Source: an uncultured Lachnospiraceae bacterium (GTDB taxonomy: Bacteria > Bacillota > Clostridia > Lachnospirales > Lachnospiraceae). From it: 64,000 bases of DNA. The stretch spans positions 124,001-188,000 of the forward strand of contig CAJTXA010000001.1 in assembly GCA_910579865.1 (NCBI GenBank), written 5' to 3'. Shown here piece by piece: positions 15,942 through 23,084 of the stretch. The position numbers were made by a program, and so were the translations under genes. The notes under the pieces are model-generated. The model saw nothing but the letters and a program-made list of their open reading frames with translations. It made no database searches and was not told the DNA's origin. Every line of letters starts with the position of its first letter. Within the stretch, counting starts at the first letter, position 1.

Positions 15942-16193
15942 TTAACAACCTAAGTATGCTTCCATACTTTTCATCGCAGCCTCTTCGTCTGTACCATCTG
16001 TATATATTGTAACACTCATACCTTTATGAAGTGTCAGTGCCATCATTCCCATAATACTTTTGGCATTTACCTTACGTGTTCCATTTTCTAAATAAATAGA
16101 GCTTTCATACTGACAAGCAATTTGAACTAGCTTTGCCACCGGATTTAATTCTTCTTCCGCAGGTGCACCTACCAAAACTGTCTTGCTTTCCAT
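15942..16193 (-). CDS. HPr-like protein lacking the catalytic histidine
   Basis: 83 aa with the full HPr fold pattern, including KSIMGMMAL around Ser46 and the C-terminal VTIYTDGTDEEAAM. Numbering aligns without gaps to HPr. Position 15, normally the phospho-accepting His, is Glu; position 17, normally Arg, is Asn; Pro18 and Ser46 are kept. It therefore cannot pass phosphate through the PTS but could be phosphorylated by HPr kinase, as Crh does in Bacillus (Gln15 there). A role as a CcpA co-effector is plausible but unproven. The start at 16193 follows AGGAGG; an upstream in-frame ATG is rejected. Confidence 0.85.
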   Translation of the reverse strand: MESKTVLVGAPAEEELNPVAKLVQIACQYESSIYLENGTRKVNAKSIMGMMALTLHKGMSVTIYTDGTDEEAAMKSMEAYLGC

Positions 16194-16277
16194 TCTATAA
16201 TCCTCCTCTAACTGCATATCCAATTACTTTGTTTTTCTCCTTTTAGTTCCTTTATGCACAAATAGCTTTTCGAATAT

Positions 16278-16307
16278 ACTATATAACACAAACAACCATT
16301 TTGGCAA
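16278..16307 (-). promoter_or_regulatory. Promoter of HPr-like operon
   Basis: Minus strand TTGCCA (16307-16302), 18-base spacer, TATAGT (16283-16278), 85 bases before the HPr-like start. Confidence 0.5.
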
Positions 16308-16315
16308 GCACTTTT

Positions 16316-16352
16316 AAAAAAAAAATTAGCAGACACGATCCGCATCTGCTAA
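16316..16352 (-). terminator. Terminator after tRNA-Pro
   Basis: Minus strand TTAGCAGA...TCTGCTAA stem (16352-16326) with an 11-base loop, then about ten T residues. It lies 8 bases past the tRNA 3' end. Confidence 0.75.
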
Positions 16353-16359
16353 AATTCAG

Positions 16360-16433
16360 TCGAGGTGACGTGATTCGAACACGCGACTTCTACGTCCCGA
16401 ACGTAGTGCTCTACCAAACTGAGCCACACCTCG
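16360..16433 (-). tRNA. tRNA-Pro (anticodon CGG)
   Basis: Cloverleaf on the minus strand: acceptor CGAGGTG/CACCTCG, D arm with GTTTGGTAGAGC, anticodon stem CTACG/CGTAG around loop TTCGGGA (anticodon CGG, plus-strand 16397-16399), T arm GTGTTCGAATCAC, and discriminator A. It reads CCG codons. No CCA is encoded; ACTG follows the acceptor end. It lies just downstream of tmRNA and is probably processed from the same transcript. Confidence 0.9.
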
Positions 16434-16463
16434 AACCAAACACGGTTACGTTTAACCGATGGA

Positions 16464-16821
16464 TGGAGCTGAGGGGAATCGAACCCCTGTCCGAAGACTC
16501 CTCCATCAAAGCATCTCCCACCACAGTCTTTGTTTTATGCATATCTTCTATGCTGTTCCCTCTATCGGACACCCAGAGACAGGTTTCCGGCTTCAGTAGC
16601 TTCATCTTTCTTTTATACTCGCAAAGCTTTGAATATAAAGTGCCTTACCTCCTTGATGCCGGACTCTTAAGCAGTAAGCTACCTAAGACCGACAGCTGCC
16701 ATTAGGCAGCGAACGCGAAATCTTCGTTTGCGTTTATATTTAATTTCGGTTTACTAATGCGGTTCCGACCCGCAGGTGGCTTCTTCAATTTCATAATCCC
16801 CGTCGAAACCAGTACAACCCC
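16464..16821 (-). ncRNA. ssrA: Transfer-messenger RNA (tmRNA)
   Basis: Rescues ribosomes stalled on broken mRNA and tags the peptide for proteolysis. The 5' end has GGGGTTGTACTGGTTTCGACGG; the 3' end has the T arm GGACAGGGGTTCGATTCCCC then CAGCTCCA, pairing with the 5' GGGGTTG to form the tRNA-like domain. The tag frame ends NANEDFAFAA followed by TAA at about 16702. This is a one-piece, unpermuted tmRNA of about 358 nt. CCA is not encoded (TCC follows the discriminator A). The exact resume codon was not assigned. A strong promoter lies about 50 bases upstream. Confidence 0.95.
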
Positions 16822-16869
16822 AAACTTTTCTACTCTTTTCGTTGTACGGTTCTTTACAGAACAACTTTT

Positions 16870-16898
16870 ATTATAGTAACAAAATAGAAATTCGTCAA
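16870..16898 (-). promoter_or_regulatory. SigA promoter of tmRNA
   Basis: Minus strand TTGACG (16898-16893), 17-base spacer, perfect TATAAT (16875-16870). The mature 5' end is about 45 bases downstream, consistent with 5' processing. Confidence 0.75.
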
Positions 16899-16909
16899 GT
16901 ATTTTTTTT

Positions 16910-16945
16910 AAATGGCACCTCTTTCCTAAGAAAAAAGTGCCATTT
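16910..16945 (-). terminator. Hairpin after chemoreceptor-tip gene
   Basis: AAATGGCAC/GTGCCATTT 9-base inverted repeat with an 18-base loop, 8 bases beyond the gene's stop codon. No T-run beyond the stem on the minus strand, so terminator strength is doubtful. Confidence 0.45.
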
Positions 16946-16952
16946 TTCATTC

Positions 16953-17261
16953 TTACTTTTCTAGTTTCTTCATTTCCAAAATAATTCGATCTAAGTTCTC
17001 TAATGACTGTTTAATCGAGCCATTTACTGCTGCAGAACTACTAGCTAATTCTCCTACCTTTGTAGCAACAATTGCAAATCCTTTTCCAGCATCTCCTGCT
17101 CGTGCTGCTTCTATTGAAGCATTTAACGCTAAAATCTTTTGCTGGCTTTCAATCTTGTCTAAATTTTTTGTCTTATCTAGAATTTCTCTAATACAATCAT
17201 CTGCTCTATCAATACAAGCTTTTAGTTCTTCAAATTCAACCGCAGTTTCTCTTGTTTCCAT
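16953..17261 (-). CDS. Free methyl-accepting chemoreceptor tip-like protein
   Basis: A 102 aa soluble protein that is essentially only the hairpin tip of an MCP signalling domain. The central block ILALNASIEAARAGDAGKGFAIVA and KVGELASSSA match the highly conserved CheA/CheW contact region, flanked by short heptad helices. There is no ligand domain, TM, HAMP or clear methylation helix. Full MCP signalling domains are about 250 aa, so this is a mini-version or a decayed copy, though the frame and ribosome site (AAGGA, 7 bases) are intact. It follows sufB by 38 bases and seems co-transcribed with the Fe-S genes. Role unknown. Confidence 0.75.
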   Translation of the reverse strand: METRETAVEFEELKACIDRADDCIREILDKTKNLDKIESQQKILALNASIEAARAGDAGKGFAIVATKVGELASSSAAVNGSIKQSLENLDRIILEMKKLEK

Positions 17262-17299
17262 AAGCAATCCTTCTTCCTCTCTTAATATCATTTTATTTT

Positions 17300-18217
17300 C
17301 TATTTCAAAAATCCATTAATAATCTGTGCTTCTGCCTCACTTTCTGTAAGTCCAAGTGTCATCAATTTAACAATTTGCTCTCCAGCAATTTTTCCAATTG
17401 CTGCTTCATGAATTAAACTTGCCTCTAAATGATTTGCTGTAATTTCAGGAATTGCACGAATATTCGCACGATCCATAATAATTGCATCACATTCCGTATG
17501 TCCATTGCATCTGTTATTTCCATTGATTTTTGAAAAGAATACCTGTCTAGAATCATCTTTTGCAACTGCTCTGGATATCACATTGGTTCCTGATCCCTCT
17601 CCATCCAAATCCACCTCAAAAGAAGTTTCTGCAAACTGTTTGCCATGTGTCATTAACTTTTCCTTAATCACTAATGTTGCATGATCAGAAAGTTTTGCTT
17701 TTGTAAAACGTTTAGTAGAATCCACGCCACGAATCTGAACGGTTTCCATCTCCATATAACTGCCTTCGCCTAATTCCACAACTGTCTGTGGATTCATAAT
17801 TCGTTCCCCTGTTCCCTCTCCACTTCCATAATGTTTTTCTACATATCGTATTTTTGCATTTTTCCCAACAAAAAAACTGTGAATTCCATCATGTCTAGAT
17901 TCTTTCTCTCCACCGTTATGGATTCCGCACCCTGCAACAATTGTAATATCGCAGTTATCTCCTATGTAAAAATCATTATATACCATCTCTGTCAATCCAC
18001 TTTGACTCAACAAGACTGGAATATGCACACTCTCTTTTTTTGTTCCAGGCTTAATCCGAATATCAATCCCTTGCTTATCCTCTTTTGTAGTAATATCAAT
18101 ATTGGCTGTTGTATTTCTTTTGGTGCTAACACCATTCGTTCGAATATTATAGGCTCCCTGTGGCACTTCATGAAGTCCTGCTATCTGTTCTAACAAGGTC
18201 TTTTGAATCTCATCCAT
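17300..18217 (-). CDS. Short SufB/SufD-type Fe-S scaffold protein
   Basis: 305 aa, SufBD family, considerably shorter than SufB (about 465 aa) or SufD (about 420). It keeps the C-terminal beta-helix core with HTECDAI (position of the SufB scaffold Cys) and SLIHEAAIGKI (position of the SufD His), then EAEAQIINGFL. This matches the minimal two-gene SufBC-like systems of anaerobes, in which one short protein serves both SufB and SufD roles. It would assemble Fe-S clusters with the SufC ATPase. Two bases separate it from sufC, so translation is coupled. No sufS, sufU or sufE is adjacent. Confidence 0.88.
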   Translation of the reverse strand: MDEIQKTLLEQIAGLHEVPQGAYNIRTNGVSTKRNTTANIDITTKEDKQGIDIRIKPGTKKESVHIPVLLSQSGLTEMVYNDFYIGDNCDITIVAGCGIHNGGEKESRHDGIHSFFVGKNAKIRYVEKHYGSGEGTGERIMNPQTVVELGEGSYMEMETVQIRGVDSTKRFTKAKLSDHATLVIKEKLMTHGKQFAETSFEVDLDGEGSGTNVISRAVAKDDSRQVFFSKINGNNRCNGHTECDAIIMDRANIRAIPEITANHLEASLIHEAAIGKIAGEQIVKLMTLGLTESEAEAQIINGFLK

Positions 18218-18219
18218 TC

Positions 18220-18954
18220 CTACACCTCCCGTTTTTGATAATATCTACAGGAACCTGTACCAGACAATAATTCAGGTAAAATCTCATCTTTTTTTCCAAT
18301 TGCCTGAATACTCCCACCAGCAATTACTATAATCTCATCTGCAATATTTAAAATTCGTTCTTGATGAGAAATAACCATAATCGAACGTTTCTGCTCTTGA
18401 TAAAGTTTTTCAAAGACCGTAATCAGGTTATTAAAACTCCACAAATCAATTCCTGCCTCTGGCTCATCAAATACAGAAAGTTTTGATGCTCTTGCAATAA
18501 CAGTAGCAATCTCTATTCGCTTTAATTCTCCACCAGAAAGACTGCCATCTACCTCTCGATTAATATAATCTCTAGCACAAAGTCCAACCTCCGAAAGATA
18601 ATCACAAGCTCCGGCAACTGTCAATTTCTTCTCTTTTCCTGCTGCCAGCATAATCAAATCCTTTACTGTCACTCCTTTAAAACGCACTGGTTGTTGAAAA
18701 GCAAAACTAATCCCAGCCTTTGCCCTTTCTGTAATATCCATCTCTGTAATATCGACACCATCAAATAGAATTCTTCCCATAGTTGGTTTTTCAATCCCAA
18801 CAATTAATTTGGCAAGTGTTGATTTTCCTCCTCCATTTGGCCCAGTAACAGCAATAAACTTTGTATGATCCACCGTTAAATTGATATTTCGCAAAATCTC
18901 TTTTTTCTTATTTTCTCCTTCTACCTCAAAGGAAACATCTTGTAATTCCAGCAT
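18220..18954 (-). CDS. sufC: SufC-type Fe-S assembly ABC ATPase
   Basis: Soluble ABC ATPase that energises Fe-S assembly on the SufB-like partner. Walker A GPNGGGKST near residue 40, Q-loop region FAFQQPVRFKG, signature LSGGELKRIEIA, Walker B LSVFDEPEAGID and H-loop ISHQ are all present. Length 244 aa is normal for SufC. The LSGGELKR and DEPEAGID variants are typical of SufC. It is first in the operon sufC-sufB-MCP tip, under the promoter at 19053-19081. Confidence 0.9.
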   Translation of the reverse strand: MLELQDVSFEVEGENKKKEILRNINLTVDHTKFIAVTGPNGGGKSTLAKLIVGIEKPTMGRILFDGVDITEMDITERAKAGISFAFQQPVRFKGVTVKDLIMLAAGKEKKLTVAGACDYLSEVGLCARDYINREVDGSLSGGELKRIEIATVIARASKLSVFDEPEAGIDLWSFNNLITVFEKLYQEQKRSIMVISHQERILNIADEIIVIAGGSIQAIGKKDEILPELLSGTGSCRYYQKREV

Positions 18955-18983
18955 CCTTGTTTATCCCTTTATGCCTTTCTTTC

Positions 18984-19048
18984 CGATTGTTCAATCGATA
19001 AATAATTCTATCATTCCTATAGAAAAATAATCCATTTTGAAATGATAG
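18984..19048. promoter_or_regulatory. Two inverted repeats in the sufC leader
   Basis: CGATTG-TT-CAATCG (18984-18997) and CTATCATT/AATGATAG (19008-19015 and 19041-19048) lie between the promoter and the sufC start. They could be an Fe-S responsive operator or mRNA hairpins; no T-run follows, so they are not simple terminators. Confidence 0.35.
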
Positions 19049-19052
19049 TTCT

Positions 19053-19081
19053 ATTATAGTTTTTCCTACCAAAAAAGTCAA
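19053..19081 (-). promoter_or_regulatory. SigA promoter of the suf operon
   Basis: Minus strand TTGACT (19081-19076), 17-base spacer, perfect TATAAT (19058-19053). The -35 abuts the stop codon of the SASP gene. Confidence 0.72.
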
Positions 19082-19315
19082 CTATTCTTCCCAAGATGCT
19101 TTTTCTTCTGATGTTTTCTCTTCCTGAGCTTTCTTTTTTCGATTTCGTGTACCAAGAATTCCTCCAATACGCCCTGTTTCACGAGCAGAAAGTGTTCCCC
19201 ATCCTCCTTTTAGCACTTTATCTAATACGCCTATTTCCTCTGCAATCTCTAATTTCATTTCATCTTCTGGTGTTAAATTCTCCAAATCAATTTCTTTCTT
19301 TTTCTTCGTTGGCAT
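19082..19315 (-). CDS. Alpha/beta-type small acid-soluble spore protein (SASP)
   Basis: 77 aa. Contains the SASP core KLEIAEEIGVLDKVLKGGWG and LSARETGRIGG, the family's GPR protease site region and DNA-binding helices. It binds and protects spore DNA. The GGWG-L-ARETG form is closer to SspF-type SASPs than to the major SspA/B. The tail after residue 60 is Lys/Glu rich. GGAGG lies 7 bases before the ATG. It sits 58 bases after addA. No sigma-G promoter was convincingly seen, although one may lie within the addA 3' end. Confidence 0.85.
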   Translation of the reverse strand: MPTKKKKEIDLENLTPEDEMKLEIAEEIGVLDKVLKGGWGTLSARETGRIGGILGTRNRKKKAQEEKTSEEKASWEE

Positions 19316-19373
19316 TGCAATTTCCTCCAGATTTTATTTTTATTAGGAGTATCTCCTTATTTTTTGGATTTAT

Positions 19374-22300
19374 TCAATTTTCTGATTCCTCAATCCAAAT
19401 TTCCTTCCCTAGTCCAAAAGAATAAAGAATCATCTCTTCTACGATTTCTCCTGTCATCTGTTCTAATGCCATTTTGTAAAGTTCAAACTGTTTTTTATAC
19501 CGTGTAATTAATCTATCCTCCTCTCCCTCAAAAACAGCATCGGTTTTATAATCTAACAATACCAATTTCCCCTCTTCTTTAAAATAAACATCAATTACCC
19601 CCTGCAGTAAAATTAATTCCTCACTTTTTGTTTCCTTATAAAGTTTTTTAGCAGGAATTCCCACCACAAACTGTGTCTCTCTATAAACCTTCCCCATCTT
19701 TTCTGCTTTTTGCATCCGCTTTGCGGTCTTAGAAGTAAGAAATTCTACAATTCTTCGATTCCAGATTAACTTTGCATCCGCCTTTGAAAGTTTCTTTTCC
19801 TCTACTAATTGTTGTTTCATCTGTTGCACTCGCTTATCAATTTCTTTTTCTTCCATCTCATCAAATTCCACCAAATTCATATTTTCTAAAAAAATATGAT
19901 AGGCTGTTCCCCGTGTTGTACCTCCTATCCCTTTTTTCTTTTCCTGTAGAAACTTTGGAAATTCCTCCTCCTTTTCAACCAACAATACTGCCTCTTCTTC
20001 CATCTCCATTTGACGAAATCGTTTTAACTCAGATACAGAAGTTTTTGCATAAAGCAAAACCTCTTCCTGATATGGATAAAAATAAGAAAATCGCTTTTCA
20101 ATCTCCTCTTTTAATTTTACATCAAAACACTGTGAAAAATCGATCCTTTTCTGATAATCGGACAAATCTGCTATTTCTTTTTGTCGTAATATCTCTCCTT
20201 CCACTACTCCTTTTGGTGTATAAAATATAATCTCACAGCTTTCCTCTGCTACTGCTGGTACAATCCAATCTAGATAGGACTCTGCCTTTGCAAGAGAAGC
20301 ATAGGAAAGAGCACCTCCTTTTGTTTCTCTGCGCCATCTTTCGTATCGTTCTGTCATTTTATCTGTAACACCAGTTAAAATCAACTTTTCTTTTGCTCTT
20401 GTTAATGCTACATATAAAATTCGCAATTCTTCTCCTAAATTTTCCAAACGTATACTTTTTTGAATAATTCGTTTTATTAATACAGGGGCTTTTGTTCTGC
20501 GCTCATAATTTACAAAATCCAATCCTACACCTAAATCAGAATGAATCACCGCTTTTTGCATTGCATCCATCTGATTCATCTTTTTTCCCATTCCTGCTAC
20601 AATTACAATTGGAAATTCTAATCCCTTACTTTTATGGATACTCATTACTCGAACGGTATTGTCCTGCTCATTTACAATCGAGGCCTCTCCAAAATCTACC
20701 TCATATTGATTTAATTTTTCAATATAGCGGATAAAATGAAACACTCCACGATAACTAGTTGCTTCAAATGAAACTGCCTTTTCTAACAGCATGTCTAAAT
20801 TCATTCTACGTTTTGTTCCAGCAGGCATCGAAGCTGCATAATCTCCATAACCTGTTACCTTTAATATAAACCGAATCAATTCATGAATCGGTGTACAGGC
20901 AGCCTGATTGCGAAAATATTCTAATTGTTCTAAAAATTCCTTTACTTTTCTATCTAACTCTTCCTCACCAACTGGTTGCAAGAAAGCTTCATAAAAATCT
21001 CCCTCTAAATGCGCAGAACGAATTTTTGCTAATTCCAAACTGCTAAAATTTCCAATTGGAGAATGTAATACACCTACTAATGGGATATCCTGTCTTGGAT
21101 TATCTATAATTCTTAATAAATTTAGTACTGTCTGTACTTCCAAAGCAGTAAAATATCCAGTCTGTGATTGTGTATGAGCTGGAATTCCCTCTTCCATACA
21201 AACACTTACAATGGTTTCTCCCCATCCAGCTACCGTTCGCAAAAGAACCACAACATCTCGATACTGTGCAACTCGATATTGACCTGTTTTTTTATCAAAC
21301 ACTTTTATTCCTGTATCTGGATTTGTCACTCTTCGAATCTGTGCAGCAATTACCTTTGCCTCCATTACTAACGCAGTCATCTCTTCTGTTACAAAATCAG
21401 AAGTATCTTCTTGTGTTTTATCAATTAAAAGCAGTTCTGTTTTTCGCTCTTTTGTCTGTGAACCTCCCTCTGGAAAAACTGCGCCAGGATAAAGTGCCGC
21501 CGCATCATCATAACATACTCCTCCTAGCTCTGGTCTCATAATTTGATAAAAAATAGTATTAATACTTTGCAATACCTCTGTTCGGCTACGGAAATTTTTA
21601 TGCAAATCAATCTTTTGATAAGCACTCTCCTCTGTTGTATAAGTTTGATATTTTTCCATAAATAATTCTGGTCTGGCCAAACGAAATTTATAGATACTCT
21701 GTTTTACATCTCCTACCATAAATACATTTGGCTCTGCCTCTTTATAACGAGAGATACTAAATAAAATGGCTTCTTGCACCAAATTGCTATCCTGATATTC
21801 ATCAATCATAATCTCTACAAATTGTTCTCGATATTCCTTTGCGATAAAAGAAGGATCTCCTCCTTTTTCTGTTAAAATATTTAACGCCAAATGTTCTACA
21901 TCGGAGAAATCCATAAGATTTCGATCTCGTTTTTTCTCCTGATATCTAGTATGAAAATCTAATGTTAATCTTACCATAACTGCCATCGTCTTACTTACTT
22001 TTGCCATATTTTCCAGCATTTTATCCAATGGCTGAAAATAAAATTGTTTTCCAATTCCTCGAATTTCCTCTTTTATTCGATCCCGAATTTCTTTTACTCT
22101 TGCTTTTTGCTCTACATCAATAGAAGAATCCTTTTTTGAAGAAAGCCGGATAAAACTTACCTCTTTTAAAGCCTTTCCAAAGCTTTGGTACGATTCACAT
22201 ATTATTAATTTTTCTAAATAGTATAAATCCGAAGTAATCGCAGGCAGATACATATAAGGTCCTCTTTCTTGACTACAAATATGCTGTGCCAAAGAAAGTT

Positions 22301-23084
22301 GATTGCAGCAATCGGTCACTAATTTTTTTAAATATGCCATTAAAAATTGTACTGATTTGGTCTGTTCTAATGCTTCTAAACTTTTTTGTTCTATCTGTCT
22401 TTTTCTCTTTTTCCAAGCATTAATTTCTTCCTCTGTCTCTAGAGTATCGAATCCTTCTTCCTCCAAAATTTCTTCTAACTCTGATGGATACTCATTCAAA
22501 CATCCCTTTAGCCATTCTTTTGGATCTGGATAGCTCATAGCAAATTCATATAATCGTAAAATTAATTCTTCCAATCCACTGTCATTTTTTCCAGTGGAAT
22601 AGCTTTCTACAAAATGAAAAAATTCTGGATCGGCTTCACTATAATAATCCTCTAAAAGTCCTGCTACTACATCTGACTTTAAAAGTTTTCGTTCCCCTTC
22701 ATCTCCAATCCGAAAAGAAGGATCTAAATCTAATAGATCGAAATGATCTCGAATTACACTTAAGCAGAAACTATCAATTGTTGTAATCTGAGCTGTATGA
22801 ACCAAAGTCTGCTGTCTTTGCAAATGTGCATCTTCTGGCGCTTCCTCTAATGCCTGTTCAATTGCAGAAGTAATTCTTTCACGCATTTCTGCTGCTGCAG
22901 CATTGGTAAATGTTACAATCAAAAGCCGATCGATATCCACTGGATGTTCTCTATCTGTAATCATCTGAATAATTCGTTCCACCAAAACTGCCGTTTTTCC
23001 CGATCCGGCTGCCGCTGAAACCAAAATTGCTCGATTTCTTAAATAAATTACCTGTTCTTGTTCCCTTGTCCAATTTACTCCCAC
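19374..23084 (-). CDS. addA: ATP-dependent helicase/nuclease subunit A
   Basis: Helicase-nuclease subunit of AddAB, which resects double-strand DNA ends for RecA. Walker A VSAAAGSGKT near residues 22-31, UvrD-type motifs (DEYQDSN near 430, YVALTRAKEKL near 870), and a C-terminal RecB nuclease with LLDYKTD near 1180. Length 1236 aa is typical. The start is GTG at 23084 with AAGGAG 8 bases upstream, and the first codons overlap the end of addB by 10 bases, a sign of coupled translation. Confidence 0.96.
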   Translation of the reverse strand: MGVNWTREQEQVIYLRNRAILVSAAAGSGKTAVLVERIIQMITDREHPVDIDRLLIVTFTNAAAAEMRERITSAIEQALEEAPEDAHLQRQQTLVHTAQITTIDSFCLSVIRDHFDLLDLDPSFRIGDEGERKLLKSDVVAGLLEDYYSEADPEFFHFVESYSTGKNDSGLEELILRLYEFAMSYPDPKEWLKGCLNEYPSELEEILEEEGFDTLETEEEINAWKKRKRQIEQKSLEALEQTKSVQFLMAYLKKLVTDCCNQLSLAQHICSQERGPYMYLPAITSDLYYLEKLIICESYQSFGKALKEVSFIRLSSKKDSSIDVEQKARVKEIRDRIKEEIRGIGKQFYFQPLDKMLENMAKVSKTMAVMVRLTLDFHTRYQEKKRDRNLMDFSDVEHLALNILTEKGGDPSFIAKEYREQFVEIMIDEYQDSNLVQEAILFSISRYKEAEPNVFMVGDVKQSIYKFRLARPELFMEKYQTYTTEESAYQKIDLHKNFRSRTEVLQSINTIFYQIMRPELGGVCYDDAAALYPGAVFPEGGSQTKERKTELLLIDKTQEDTSDFVTEEMTALVMEAKVIAAQIRRVTNPDTGIKVFDKKTGQYRVAQYRDVVVLLRTVAGWGETIVSVCMEEGIPAHTQSQTGYFTALEVQTVLNLLRIIDNPRQDIPLVGVLHSPIGNFSSLELAKIRSAHLEGDFYEAFLQPVGEEELDRKVKEFLEQLEYFRNQAACTPIHELIRFILKVTGYGDYAASMPAGTKRRMNLDMLLEKAVSFEATSYRGVFHFIRYIEKLNQYEVDFGEASIVNEQDNTVRVMSIHKSKGLEFPIVIVAGMGKKMNQMDAMQKAVIHSDLGVGLDFVNYERRTKAPVLIKRIIQKSIRLENLGEELRILYVALTRAKEKLILTGVTDKMTERYERWRRETKGGALSYASLAKAESYLDWIVPAVAEESCEIIFYTPKGVVEGEILRQKEIADLSDYQKRIDFSQCFDVKLKEEIEKRFSYFYPYQEEVLLYAKTSVSELKRFRQMEMEEEAVLLVEKEEEFPKFLQEKKKGIGGTTRGTAYHIFLENMNLVEFDEMEEKEIDKRVQQMKQQLVEEKKLSKADAKLIWNRRIVEFLTSKTAKRMQKAEKMGKVYRETQFVVGIPAKKLYKETKSEELILLQGVIDVYFKEEGKLVLLDYKTDAVFEGEEDRLITRYKKQFELYKMALEQMTGEIVEEMILYSFGLGKEIWIEESEN

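Noticed and set aside
16301..16705. 134-codon plus-strand frame over the tRNA and tmRNA
   Set aside because: It is antisense to two well-supported RNA genes on the minus strand, has no ribosome site and shows no protein-like pattern.
16702..16950. 82-codon minus-strand frame ending NANEDFAFAA
   Set aside because: It is the tmRNA tag frame extended upstream through structural RNA; only its last codons are translated as the tag.
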